From NCBI GenBank assembly GCA_018241745.1, contig JAFEDG010000141.1, positions 62,001-126,000 of the forward strand: a stretch of DNA of 64,000 nt, read 5' to 3'. Within the stretch, counting starts at the first letter, position 1; each line of letters opens with the position of its first letter. The DNA comes from Pseudomonadota bacterium. GTDB lineage: Bacteria; Pseudomonadota; Gammaproteobacteria; Burkholderiales; Casimicrobiaceae. Shown one piece after another: positions 51,680 to 59,354 of this stretch. The position numbers and the translations under genes are program-made. The notes beneath the pieces are model-generated. The model searched no databases. It was not told the origin of the DNA and saw only the letters and a list, made by a program, of their open reading frames with translations.

Positions 51680-52090
51680 ATGCAGGCCCTGTTGACGAAG
51701 GACACTCCGGTCGGGGCCGTCCTGCCCGAGGTCGCTTGCCAGTTCACGCTGGCCCACTTCAAGCGCAGCGATGAATCGACGATCCATACCGACGAGGAGG
51801 CAGCGCGCAAGGAAGGGCTGTCCGCGCCGGTCGCCACCGGCCCGCAGGTCGCGGCGCTGATCTTCAGGCAGCTGCGGGCGTCGTTCGGCGCCGGATGGAT
51901 CGAAGGCGGGCGCTGCGAGCTCACCTTCCGCCGGCCGGTGCGCGTCGACGATTTCTGCGTCGCTCGCGGTGTCGTGACCGCGAACGTGGACGTCGGCGGT
52001 ACGCGGCGCGTCGAGTGCGACGTATGGATCGAGAATGCAGCCGGCGACAAGGTGATCGTGGGACGGGCGAGCGCTCCGGTCGACGCGTGA
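51680..52090 (+). CDS. MaoC-like hydratase, small subunit
   Basis: 136 residues. Hotdog domain with LAHFKRSDESTIHTDEEAAR (catalytic Asp and His of the hydratase-2 motif in SDESTIHTD), GLSAPVATGPQVAALIFRQL and LTFRRPVRVDDFCVARGVVT. Together with the preceding protein it should hydrate an enoyl-CoA or an equivalent. AAGGAG precedes ATG 51680. Its TGA overlaps the GTG of the CoA-transferase (GTGA at 52087-52090). Confidence 0.85.
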   Translation: MQALLTKDTPVGAVLPEVACQFTLAHFKRSDESTIHTDEEAARKEGLSAPVATGPQVAALIFRQLRASFGAGWIEGGRCELTFRRPVRVDDFCVARGVVTANVDVGGTRRVECDVWIENAAGDKVIVGRASAPVDA

Positions 52091-54408
52091 GCGCGGGCGA
52101 CAACGGCGCGGATCCGCCGCTGCTCGCCGGCATTCGCGTGCTCGAATGGGCCGACGGAACCGCGGCCGGCTATGCGGCGCGCCTGCTGCGCAACCTGGGC
52201 GCGGACGTCGCGCGCCTCGAGCGCCGCGCGCCCGTGGACCGCGACCTGGAGACCTTCCTCGATGTAGGCAAGACGGTGGTCGATGCAAATCCGGGGCGCG
52301 ACGGGCTGCTGAGCATCCTCGCGGACGTCGACATCCTGCTGGACGACCATGCGGCCGGCGCACGCGCCGCACTCGGCCTCGACGCGGCTGCGCTGGCCGT
52401 GCGCTTTCCCACGTTGGTACAGGTGGCCGTGACTCCATTCGGCCAAACCGGTCCGTACCGCGACTGGCGTGCCACGGATGTCGAACTTGCCTGCATGGCC
52501 GGCCTCGCGCATCTCACGCCGCGTGACGTCTCGGCGCCCCCGGGCAGCACGGTTCCTCCGCTCAAGATGCCTGGCGCGCTGGTGTCGATGTATGCCGGCG
52601 CAAGCGCCGCGGGAGCCGCACTGGCTGCCCTGCTCGCGCGCCAGGATGGCGGCCCTGGACGCGTCGTCGACGTGTCGATGCTCGAGTCGCTCATCCCGAC
52701 GCTGCGCCGCGAGATCGCGCTCTACGAATACCAGGGCGTGATCGCCTCGCGCTTCATGCGCGTCTGGCGGCTCGCGCCCTGGGGCGTGAAGCCGTGCCGC
52801 GACGGCTACGTTTTCCTGCAGGTGGTCGAGCGCCACCATTGGGCGGGGCTCGTGGAGATGATGGGCTCGCCCGCGTGGGCGCTGGATCCCCGCTTCGAGG
52901 ACGCTGAATACCGCTACGCGCACAGGGCAGCGATCGAAACCAGCATGCACGCGTGGCTGATGACCCAGGACAAGGCGTCGTTCGGCTGGGAGTCGCAGCG
53001 GCGCAACCTCCCCTTCGCGCCCGTGAACGGCATGGCCGATGTCTGCCGCATCCCCCAGCTGCAGGCGCGCGGCTTTTGGCGCGCGGCGCTTGCCCCCGAC
53101 GGCCGCCCGTGCGTCGTTCCAGGCAGCCCTTTCCGCTTCCGCACGCAGCAAACGGCCGCGCCCGCGGCGACCGCCGGACATGGGGTCACCGCCGCAGCGA
53201 GTGCATCGCTGCCGCTCGCGGGGATCAAGGTCGTCGACTTCGGGCACGTGTGGGCAGGTCCGTACTGTGCGGCATTGCTCGCCGACATGGGCGCCGACGT
53301 CGTGAAGGTCGAGAGCGAGCAGCGCCTGGACGTCCATCGCCGGCAAGGCCCATATCCGGACGGCATCCCGGGGATCAATCGCAGCGGCGTGTGGAACGCG
53401 CAAAACCGGGGCAAGCGGAGCGTCACGCTGAACCTCGCCACCGAAGGCGGCCGCGACCTGGCGCGCAGGCTCGTCGCGCAGGCCGACGTCGTCATCGAGA
53501 ATTTTGCGCCGGGCGTCATGCAACGCCTCGGCCTGGACTATGCGGCCCTCGCGCAAGACAACCCCGGCCTGGTCATGGCGTCGCTGTCCGCCTTCGGGCA
53601 ACAGGGACCGCAGTGCGGCTACGTCGGCTATGGACCCTCGCTGGACGCGTGGGCGGGCCTCGATGCGCAGACGGCATTCGCGGACGGGTCGCCCAACGCG
53701 CTCGGCGGCGTCTTTCCGGACACCGGCTCCGCACTGCACGCCGCGGTCGCAATCCTCGCGGCACTGCACGCGCGCAAGCGCAGCGGCGCCGGTTGCTACG
53801 TCGACCTGTCCGAACTCGAAGTGTCCGTGCTGATGGTGGGCGACCTCGCGACGCGCGCGCTCGCGGGCGGAGAAGTCGCCCCCACCGGCAACGCGGGCGG
53901 AGACCACTTTCCGCAAGGTGTATTCCGCTGCGCGGGCGACGACGCGTGGCTCGCCGTCAGCGTCGTCGATGACACCAGCTGGGCTGGCCTCTGCGACGTC
54001 GTGGGCGCGCCTGCGTGGAAAGGCGATCCGGAGCTCGCCACGGTGGCGGGTCGGCGCCGAGCGGCGCCACAGCTCGAGACGCGGATCGGCGCATGGTGCG
54101 CGACGCGGAACGCGATCGCCGCGATGGGCGAGCTGCAGCGCGCGGGGGTGCCTGCCGGCGCCGTGTACAACGTCCCGCAACTGCTCAGCGACGTACAGCT
54201 CGCCGCGCGAGGCTATTTCGAAACCGTGCACAACGCCGAGACCGGCGCCCAGCGCGTGTACGGCGCGCTGTGGCGCTTCGACGGCAACCCAGTCCCCATC
54301 AATGGCCCGGCGCCAACGCTGGGCCAATCGAATCGCGAGGTCCTCGCCCGACTGGGGCTCGGCGACGAACACGTGCGCGCGCTGCACGCTGCGCGCGTCG
54401 TCTATTGA
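52087..54408 (+). CDS. Fused double CaiB/BaiF-type (class III) CoA-transferase
   Basis: 773 residues, GTG start at 52087. Two family III CoA-transferase units in one chain, about 12-360 (LLAGIRVLEWADGTAAGYAA...) and about 377-765 (LPLAGIKVVDFGHVWAGPYC, VKVESEQRLDVHRRQGPYPD, NRGKRSVTLNLATEGGRDLA, VVIENFAPGVMQRLGLDYAA). Normal enzymes are dimers of about 400-residue interlocked chains. The C-terminal unit keeps the catalytic Asp (Asp 545 in FPDTGSALHAAVAILAAL); the aligned position in the N-terminal unit is Ser 167, so that half should be inactive. It probably activates a carboxylic acid by CoA transfer. Confidence 0.88.
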   Translation: MSAGDNGADPPLLAGIRVLEWADGTAAGYAARLLRNLGADVARLERRAPVDRDLETFLDVGKTVVDANPGRDGLLSILADVDILLDDHAAGARAALGLDAAALAVRFPTLVQVAVTPFGQTGPYRDWRATDVELACMAGLAHLTPRDVSAPPGSTVPPLKMPGALVSMYAGASAAGAALAALLARQDGGPGRVVDVSMLESLIPTLRREIALYEYQGVIASRFMRVWRLAPWGVKPCRDGYVFLQVVERHHWAGLVEMMGSPAWALDPRFEDAEYRYAHRAAIETSMHAWLMTQDKASFGWESQRRNLPFAPVNGMADVCRIPQLQARGFWRAALAPDGRPCVVPGSPFRFRTQQTAAPAATAGHGVTAAASASLPLAGIKVVDFGHVWAGPYCAALLADMGADVVKVESEQRLDVHRRQGPYPDGIPGINRSGVWNAQNRGKRSVTLNLATEGGRDLARRLVAQADVVIENFAPGVMQRLGLDYAALAQDNPGLVMASLSAFGQQGPQCGYVGYGPSLDAWAGLDAQTAFADGSPNALGGVFPDTGSALHAAVAILAALHARKRSGAGCYVDLSELEVSVLMVGDLATRALAGGEVAPTGNAGGDHFPQGVFRCAGDDAWLAVSVVDDTSWAGLCDVVGAPAWKGDPELATVAGRRRAAPQLETRIGAWCATRNAIAAMGELQRAGVPAGAVYNVPQLLSDVQLAARGYFETVHNAETGAQRVYGALWRFDGNPVPINGPAPTLGQSNREVLARLGLGDEHVRALHAARVVY

Positions 54409-54419
54409 GAGGGCACGGC

Positions 54420-55283
54420 ATGAACGCACCGGACGAGCAATGGAAGGCGTGGCTCGGGCGCAGCGAGACCCAGGACGATATCGTCGCGCCGGCGCGCGCG
54501 CAGGCACTCGCCGCGACATTGGACCGCGACCCCGCGTTCATCGCAGACGGCGTCGCGTTGCCGCCGCTGTGGCACTGGCTCTATTGCCTGCCGACGGTAG
54601 CCCAGGCCGATCTCGGGTCCGACGGCCATCCGGCACGCGGAGGTTTCCTGCCGCCCGTCGACCTGCCGCGGCGGATGTGGGCGTCCAGCTCGCTGCAGTT
54701 CGTGCGCCCGCTGGCGATCGGCGCACCGATGCGTCGCATATCGACGATCACCAACGTCGAGAGCAAGACCGGACGCAGCGGCAAGCTCGTATTCGTCACC
54801 GTGAAGCATGTGATCAGCACGGATGGCGACGTGGTACTGCACGAGAACCAGCACATCGTCTATCGTGACGCCCCCGCTCCCGCGCAGCACGCAACCTCGG
54901 CCACGCGCGCCGGTCCGGAACCCGCGCGCGCCAGCACGTGGCGGCACACCGTCCTCCCGACGGCAACCTTGCTGTTCCGTTATTCGGCCCTGACGTTCAA
55001 CGGGCATCGCATCCACTACGACCGCCCTTACGCAACCGCCGACGAGGGCTATCCGGGCCTCGTGGTCCACGGACCGCTCATTGCGACGCTCCTGCTCGAT
55101 CTGCTGCACGGCGCGCTGCCGGGCCGCGACGTCGCGACCTTCGAGTTCCGCGCGCTGCGGCCGCTGTTCGACGGTGCCGCGTTCGACATCTGTGGTGCGC
55201 CCGACGCCGACGGCACGATCGCGCTGTGGGCCGTCGATCCGGCGGGCGCGATCGCGATGGAAGCGCGCGCCACCGTCCGCTGA
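54420..55283 (+). CDS. HTD2/FAS1-like hydratase (mesaconyl-C4-CoA hydratase-like)
   Basis: 287 residues. Two hotdog halves; the first contains PPLWHWLYCLPTVAQADLGS, GFLPPVDLPRRMWASSSLQF and RPLAIGAPMRRISTITNVES, the second LLFRYSALTFNGHRIHYDRP and GYPGLVVHGPLIATLLLDLL with the R-x4-H-x-D/H-type catalytic residues. This is the arrangement of 3-hydroxyacyl-thioester dehydratase 2 and of mesaconyl-C4-CoA hydratase (Meh) from Chloroflexus. It follows the CoA-transferase by 11 bases. In this operon it may hydrate a C5 enoyl-CoA. Confidence 0.87.
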   Translation: MNAPDEQWKAWLGRSETQDDIVAPARAQALAATLDRDPAFIADGVALPPLWHWLYCLPTVAQADLGSDGHPARGGFLPPVDLPRRMWASSSLQFVRPLAIGAPMRRISTITNVESKTGRSGKLVFVTVKHVISTDGDVVLHENQHIVYRDAPAPAQHATSATRAGPEPARASTWRHTVLPTATLLFRYSALTFNGHRIHYDRPYATADEGYPGLVVHGPLIATLLLDLLHGALPGRDVATFEFRALRPLFDGAAFDICGAPDADGTIALWAVDPAGAIAMEARATVR

Positions 55284-55297
55284 CCCGGTGCCACCGT

Positions 55298-55327
55298 TTG
55301 ACACTGGCGGCCCACCGTCAGTATGAT
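55298..55327 (+). promoter_or_regulatory. Strong sigma-70 promoter of the second operator-controlled operon
   Basis: TTGACA (55298-55303, consensus -35), 18-base spacer, TATGAT (55322-55327, one mismatch to TATAAT). The tandem operator begins inside the -10 and continues past the start site, an ideal position for repression. Confidence 0.75.
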
Positions 55328-55347
55328 TCGAATCATTCGAATGAAAT
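55324..55347. promoter_or_regulatory. Tandem 9-bp operator, copy 2
   Basis: TGATTCGAA then TCATTCGAA then TGAAAT. It repeats the layout at 51062-51085 and again contains the perfect palindrome TCATTCGAATGA (55333-55344). Confidence 0.75.
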
Positions 55348-55390
55348 AGGCGCGGATCGACAACGGCGCCGCACGCGAGGAGAAATCCGC

Positions 55391-55993
55391 ATGACCGTCG
55401 CCCTGGTGCTCCTCGACCTGCAGGTTGGCCTGGTGCGCTCGCCGCGGATTGCGTGGGAGGACCCCGCTACGCCCGGGCGCGCCATCGAGGCCGCGCGCGC
55501 CTTGCTCGACGCCGCGCGCGGCAACGGCGTGCCGGTGATCCACGTCGGCGTCGTCCGGCCCCATGCGCGGGGCCAGTTCGACACGCCGCGCACGATGGTC
55601 GCGCGCAAGTCAGGCCGCATCCCGCGCGACGTGGCGCCGCTCGAAGCCGGCAGCGACGACACGGCATTCGTGCTCGTGCCGGGGCCCGGCGAGGAGGTGG
55701 TGCACAAGGTCGGCGTGTCGGCGTTCCAGGGGACCCGGCTCGACGCGCTGCTTCGCAACGCAGGCATCCACGACGTGGTCGTTGCCGGCGCCTTCACGCA
55801 CATGGTCGTCGAAAGCACCGTGCGCCAGGGATTCGACCTCGGATACCGGATGACCGTGGTCACCGACGCGTGCTGCGCGCCGGTCGCCGCAGCCCACCAG
55901 GCCGCGATGACGGTCGGAATCCCCTCGTTCGCGATCGTCGCCGGGCTTGAGGAATCCGTCGCGCTGCTGGCACAGGGCCGCGCCGGTGGCTGA
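55391..55993 (+). CDS. Isochorismatase-family protein without the catalytic cysteine
   Basis: 200 residues. Fold motifs: Asp 9 in VLLDLQVGLV, Lys 106 in VVHKVGVSAFQGTRLD and the strand-helix VVVAGAFTHMVVESTVRQGFD. In cysteine hydrolases of this family the last reads T-x-x-C-V; here position 139 is Val (codon GTC). Asp and Lys of the usual triad are kept. Some true isochorismatases also lack the Cys, so a non-nucleophilic hydrolysis or ligand-binding role is possible. First gene after the promoter at 55298. Confidence 0.85.
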   Translation: MTVALVLLDLQVGLVRSPRIAWEDPATPGRAIEAARALLDAARGNGVPVIHVGVVRPHARGQFDTPRTMVARKSGRIPRDVAPLEAGSDDTAFVLVPGPGEEVVHKVGVSAFQGTRLDALLRNAGIHDVVVAGAFTHMVVESTVRQGFDLGYRMTVVTDACCAPVAAAHQAAMTVGIPSFAIVAGLEESVALLAQGRAGG

Positions 55994-56777
55994 ACACCCG
56001 CGCGTCGTCCTCGCGGGACGGCACGACCACCAGGGGACGCCGCTCGCCGACGTCCTGGTCGCGGCCGGATATGCCGTGCGCGCGGCTGCCAGCGGTGAAG
56101 GCGTGGCCTCGCTGCCCGGCGACGCCACGATCGTCGCGCACTTCGACGACGCGGCGGGTCTCGACGCCCTTGTGGATGCCGTCACCTGCGCTCGCTCGAC
56201 CACCGCCGGCGCCCGCCGCTCTTCGCTGATCGTGGACCTGTCGCCTGTCACGCCGCGCGCCTACGTCGCTGCGCGAGAGCGTTGCGGCGCGGCGGGCGTC
56301 GCACTGGTCGGTGGCGCGTTGCTCGCCAGGCGCGACGGCGCGATGCGGGTGTTGGCCGACGGCGAGGCTCTCGCGTCTGAGGACGCGGCCGCGGTCCTGC
56401 GCGCGATCGGTACCGACGTTGTCGACGTCGGTGCCGTGGGCAACGCAAAGCGGGCGGCGATCGTCGCCACGTCGATCCGGGCCGTGAACTGGGCCGTCGA
56501 CCTGGAGTCGATGCGGCTCGCGCAGGCGTGTGGTTTGGAGGTGCCGCGCATCGTCGAGCTGCTGGCGCGCGGGTCGGGCCACCACGCGCTGCTGGGGATC
56601 GCGGTCGGCGCCCAGGAACAGCGCACGCATCCGCATCCTGCAGCGCTACGGGCGGTACTCGACACAGCTCGCGACGCCAATCACCCGGCATTGTTCGCAT
56701 GCCTCGCAATGGGACCGCTCGTCGCCAACGCAGCGCACTGCACGCGCGACGACGCGCACGAGGTACGCCCGTCATGA
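55986..56777 (+). CDS. Degenerate 3-hydroxyisobutyrate-dehydrogenase-like protein
   Basis: 263 residues, GTG start overlapping the previous gene by eight bases. The C-terminal helical domain (VGNAKRAAIVATSIRAVNWA, VDLESMRLAQACGLEVPRIV) resembles the beta-hydroxyacid dehydrogenase fold, including a Lys in the expected GNAK place. The N-terminal Rossmann part starts VVLAGRHDHQGTPLADVLVA and lacks the GxGxxG dinucleotide loop. It may be an inactive partner of the intact enzyme encoded next (ATGA overlap). Alternative: a distinct non-redox member of the 6PGDH C-terminal superfamily. Confidence 0.65.
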   Translation: MAEHPRVVLAGRHDHQGTPLADVLVAAGYAVRAAASGEGVASLPGDATIVAHFDDAAGLDALVDAVTCARSTTAGARRSSLIVDLSPVTPRAYVAARERCGAAGVALVGGALLARRDGAMRVLADGEALASEDAAAVLRAIGTDVVDVGAVGNAKRAAIVATSIRAVNWAVDLESMRLAQACGLEVPRIVELLARGSGHHALLGIAVGAQEQRTHPHPAALRAVLDTARDANHPALFACLAMGPLVANAAHCTRDDAHEVRPS

Positions 56778-57682
56778 CGGCACGCGCGAGCGTCGGCGTC
56801 GTCGGCCTGGGTGCGATGGGCCTGCCGATGGCCGTGAACCTTCGCCGGGCAGGTCATGCGGTCACGGGCTTCGACGTCAGCGCGGAAGCGGTTGCAAGCG
56901 CAGCGCGAGAAGGCATCGCCACAGCGGTCCACCCTGCCGCGGTAAGCGCGGCAAGCGACGTCGTGCTGACGATGGTATGGGATGACGATGCGCTGGCGCG
57001 CGTGATCTTCGACGCACAAACGGGGCTGCTCGCGTCCACGGCGCTGCCGCGGTGCACGATCGATCTCAGCACGACATCGGTCGCGGTGGCGCGTCGTGCC
57101 GGGGAAGCGTTCGCGTCGCGAGGGCGCGCATTCATGGACGGCGCGGTCATCGGCGGCGGCGTCGCGGCGATCCGGGAAGGCCGCTCGCCGCTCGTCGTCG
57201 CGGGCTCGGCCGCCGCGTACGCGGACGCCATGCCCGTCCTGGCCGTGATCGGTCGCGCGGAATTCGTCGGCCCGCTGGGGACGGCAAAGGCCGTGAAGCT
57301 GATCAACAACCTGCTGGTCGGCGTGCTGACGGCGTCCAATGCGGAAGCGCTGTCGCTCGGCACGTCGTTGGGGCTCGCGATGTCCGACATGCTCGCGTGG
57401 TTGCGCGACTCGGATGCGGGCTCCAACGTGCTCGCGAGCTACGTCGGTAGTCGCGTCGAGCGTGGCCGCTATCCCGACGGGCTCATCGGCCACGCGCTGA
57501 TGGCGAAGGACCTGCGGCTCGCCGCCCAGCTCGCGGAAGCGACCGGCACCGCGATGAGCTTCCCGCGCTTCGCCGAACAGGCCTATCTCGAGTTCGGCCG
57601 CCACCGCGGGGCGACGGAACCCTTCCCCTGCGCATACGAATATTTCAGAGAAGCGTCGACACGCGGCGCGCAACTGCGCTAG
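56774..57682 (+). CDS. 3-Hydroxyisobutyrate-dehydrogenase-family oxidoreductase
   Basis: 302 residues. NAD(P)-binding VGVVGLGAMGLPMAVNLRRA (GxGxxG), FDVS after strand two, IDLSTTSV, FMDGAVIGGGVAAIREG (substrate loop, equivalent of DAPVSGG), and KAVKLINNLLVGV with the catalytic Lys. Family members oxidise or reduce beta-hydroxyacids such as 3-hydroxyisobutyrate, tartronate semialdehyde or L-serine analogues. It follows a degenerate paralogue with an ATGA overlap, suggesting a heteromeric pair. Confidence 0.9.
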   Translation: MTARASVGVVGLGAMGLPMAVNLRRAGHAVTGFDVSAEAVASAAREGIATAVHPAAVSAASDVVLTMVWDDDALARVIFDAQTGLLASTALPRCTIDLSTTSVAVARRAGEAFASRGRAFMDGAVIGGGVAAIREGRSPLVVAGSAAAYADAMPVLAVIGRAEFVGPLGTAKAVKLINNLLVGVLTASNAEALSLGTSLGLAMSDMLAWLRDSDAGSNVLASYVGSRVERGRYPDGLIGHALMAKDLRLAAQLAEATGTAMSFPRFAEQAYLEFGRHRGATEPFPCAYEYFREASTRGAQLR

Positions 57683-57708
57683 GCGCCCATCCCAGGAAGA
57701 CCGACACC

Positions 57709-58569
57709 ATGCGTTGCATCGACATGCGGCTACGGCCACCGATTCCCGAGTGGACGCGCGGAAGCACGTTCAAGACGGCCATGTGGTATCCGCGCCGCGG
57801 TGGGCGCTTCAAGGGTGCCCTTTCGGCGTGGACCGAGTCGATGGACACGCTGTTCGCGGAGATGGACGCGGCAAGCGTCCGCTATGGTGTCGTGATGGGG
57901 CGCGCGGCGTCCGGCGACCTCGGCGGCGTCGGCAACGCCGCCATCGTCGACACGGTTACCCGCTGGCCCGAACGCTTCGTCGGCTTCCTCGGCATCGATC
58001 TCGAAGCGATCGACGCGTCGCTGGAGGATGCAGCGCGCCACGTCCACATTCCGGGCATCAAGGGAATTTCAATCGAGCCGGGATCGAGCCGGACGCCGCG
58101 GCTGGCCGACGACCCCGCGCTGACGCCGGTCTACGAGCACTGCGTCGCGTGGGGCCTGCCCGTATCGATCTCGCTGTCCGGCCTGCTGTCGGCGCTCGCG
58201 GGCCACGACCTGACGTGGTGCAGCCCGATCCCCGTCCAGCGGGTCGCGATGCGCTACCCGGATCTCAAGATCATCGTGTCGCACGCCGCGTGGCCGTGGA
58301 CCGAACAGATGACGAGCATCGCGCTCATCTGTCCCAACATCTACGTCTCGCCGGACCTTTACGCATCGACCGCTCACATGCCCGGCGCGCGCACGTTCGT
58401 CGACGCAGCCAATTGCTTCCTCGAAGACAGGACGCTGTTCGGCACGGCCTACCCGACGCGGCCGGTCGACGAGTGCCTGCGCGACTTCCTCGACATGGGC
58501 TGGGACCCGGCGATCGTGGACAAGATTCTTTACGACAACGCGGCCCGTCTCTTCGGGCTCCCGCTCTGA
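57709..58569 (+). CDS. Amidohydrolase-2 family protein lacking metal ligands
   Basis: 286 residues of the ACMSD/amidohydrolase-2 fold: GFLGIDLEAIDASLEDAARH, GIKGISIEPGSSRTP, YEHCVAWGLPVSISL, PDLKIIVSHAAWPW (His kept) and ILYDNAARLFGL. The opening I-D-x-H-x-H metal motif is replaced by IDMRLRP (His to Arg twice), and the late GSDYP Asp is GTAYP (Ala 247). Without these the usual Zn site cannot form; some relatives such as the lactonase LigI work without metal. AGGAAGA precedes the ATG. Confidence 0.83.
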   Translation: MRCIDMRLRPPIPEWTRGSTFKTAMWYPRRGGRFKGALSAWTESMDTLFAEMDAASVRYGVVMGRAASGDLGGVGNAAIVDTVTRWPERFVGFLGIDLEAIDASLEDAARHVHIPGIKGISIEPGSSRTPRLADDPALTPVYEHCVAWGLPVSISLSGLLSALAGHDLTWCSPIPVQRVAMRYPDLKIIVSHAAWPWTEQMTSIALICPNIYVSPDLYASTAHMPGARTFVDAANCFLEDRTLFGTAYPTRPVDECLRDFLDMGWDPAIVDKILYDNAARLFGLPL

Positions 58570-58580
58570 GGGCGACCCCG

Positions 58581-59354
58581 ATGGGCGCGCTGACCGTGAT
58601 TCCCGTCGAGCTCGGGCGCCGCCGCGCGGACAGCGCGTTGTTCCTGTACCTCACGGACATCGGCGTCGAGCTGGAGATTGCCTATCGGCTGTGGGTGATC
58701 CTCGGCGGTCCGGAACCCGTCGTGGTCGACACCGGGCCGCCGCTCGACGAAGCTCACCGTCGCGGGATCACCGACGTCCGCGACATCGACAGCGGACTTC
58801 TGCAGCTCGGCATCCGCGCGACCGACGTGCGGACTGTAGTGCTGACGCACCTGCACTGGGATCACGCTGCCAACGCGTCGCGCTTTCCCAACGCGACGTT
58901 TCTCGCACAGCGGCTCGAGATCGACTTCTTCGCGGACCACTTGCGCGAGCATCCGTCGATGAACCGGTTCTTCAGCCATCAGGCCATGCTGGCGGAATTG
59001 ATCGCGACCGGGCGCGTGCGCGCCGTCCACGGCGATCAGCAACTGTTTGCCGGCGTGCGCACGATCAAGGTCGGCGGGCATACGCCTGGATCGCAGATGC
59101 TCGTCGTCGACGGCAGCGAGGGAACGCTGGTCATCACTGGCGACGCGATACCGCTGCACCGCAATTACACGGACAGCATCCCGTCCGGCATCGTCGTAAA
59201 CACGCTGGAGGCGATCGCCGCGCTGCACCGGGTGCGCACGTTGGATGCCGCGCGCCTGTTCACGGGGCATGACCTCGAGCCCAGTCTTGCACTGGCCCGA
59301 GCGACGCACGAACAACCACCACAAGCAGGAGGAGACCATGTCGAACCCCATTAG
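58581..59354 (+). CDS. Metallo-beta-lactamase-fold hydrolase (lactonase-like)
   Basis: 257 residues. Metal-binding HLHWDHAAN (H-x-H-x-D-H), then GHTPGSQMLVV, ITGDAIPLH and FTGHDLEP complete the two-metal site. Overall arrangement resembles N-acyl-homoserine-lactone lactonases (AhlD/AttM-like) and thioesterases such as glyoxalase II. It may open a lactone or hydrolyse an ester in the pathway of this operon. The last 17 bases overlap the TRAP receptor gene. Confidence 0.88.
   Translation: MGALTVIPVELGRRRADSALFLYLTDIGVELEIAYRLWVILGGPEPVVVDTGPPLDEAHRRGITDVRDIDSGLLQLGIRATDVRTVVLTHLHWDHAANASRFPNATFLAQRLEIDFFADHLREHPSMNRFFSHQAMLAELIATGRVRAVHGDQQLFAGVRTIKVGGHTPGSQMLVVDGSEGTLVITGDAIPLHRNYTDSIPSGIVVNTLEAIAALHRVRTLDAARLFTGHDLEPSLALARATHEQPPQAGGDHVEPH

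Noticed and set aside
50944..54519. Minus-strand open frame continuing upstream of the UTRA regulator
   Set aside because: Only 50212-50943 has recognisable domains. The rest is antisense to the MaoC pair and the CoA-transferase and shows no family motifs.
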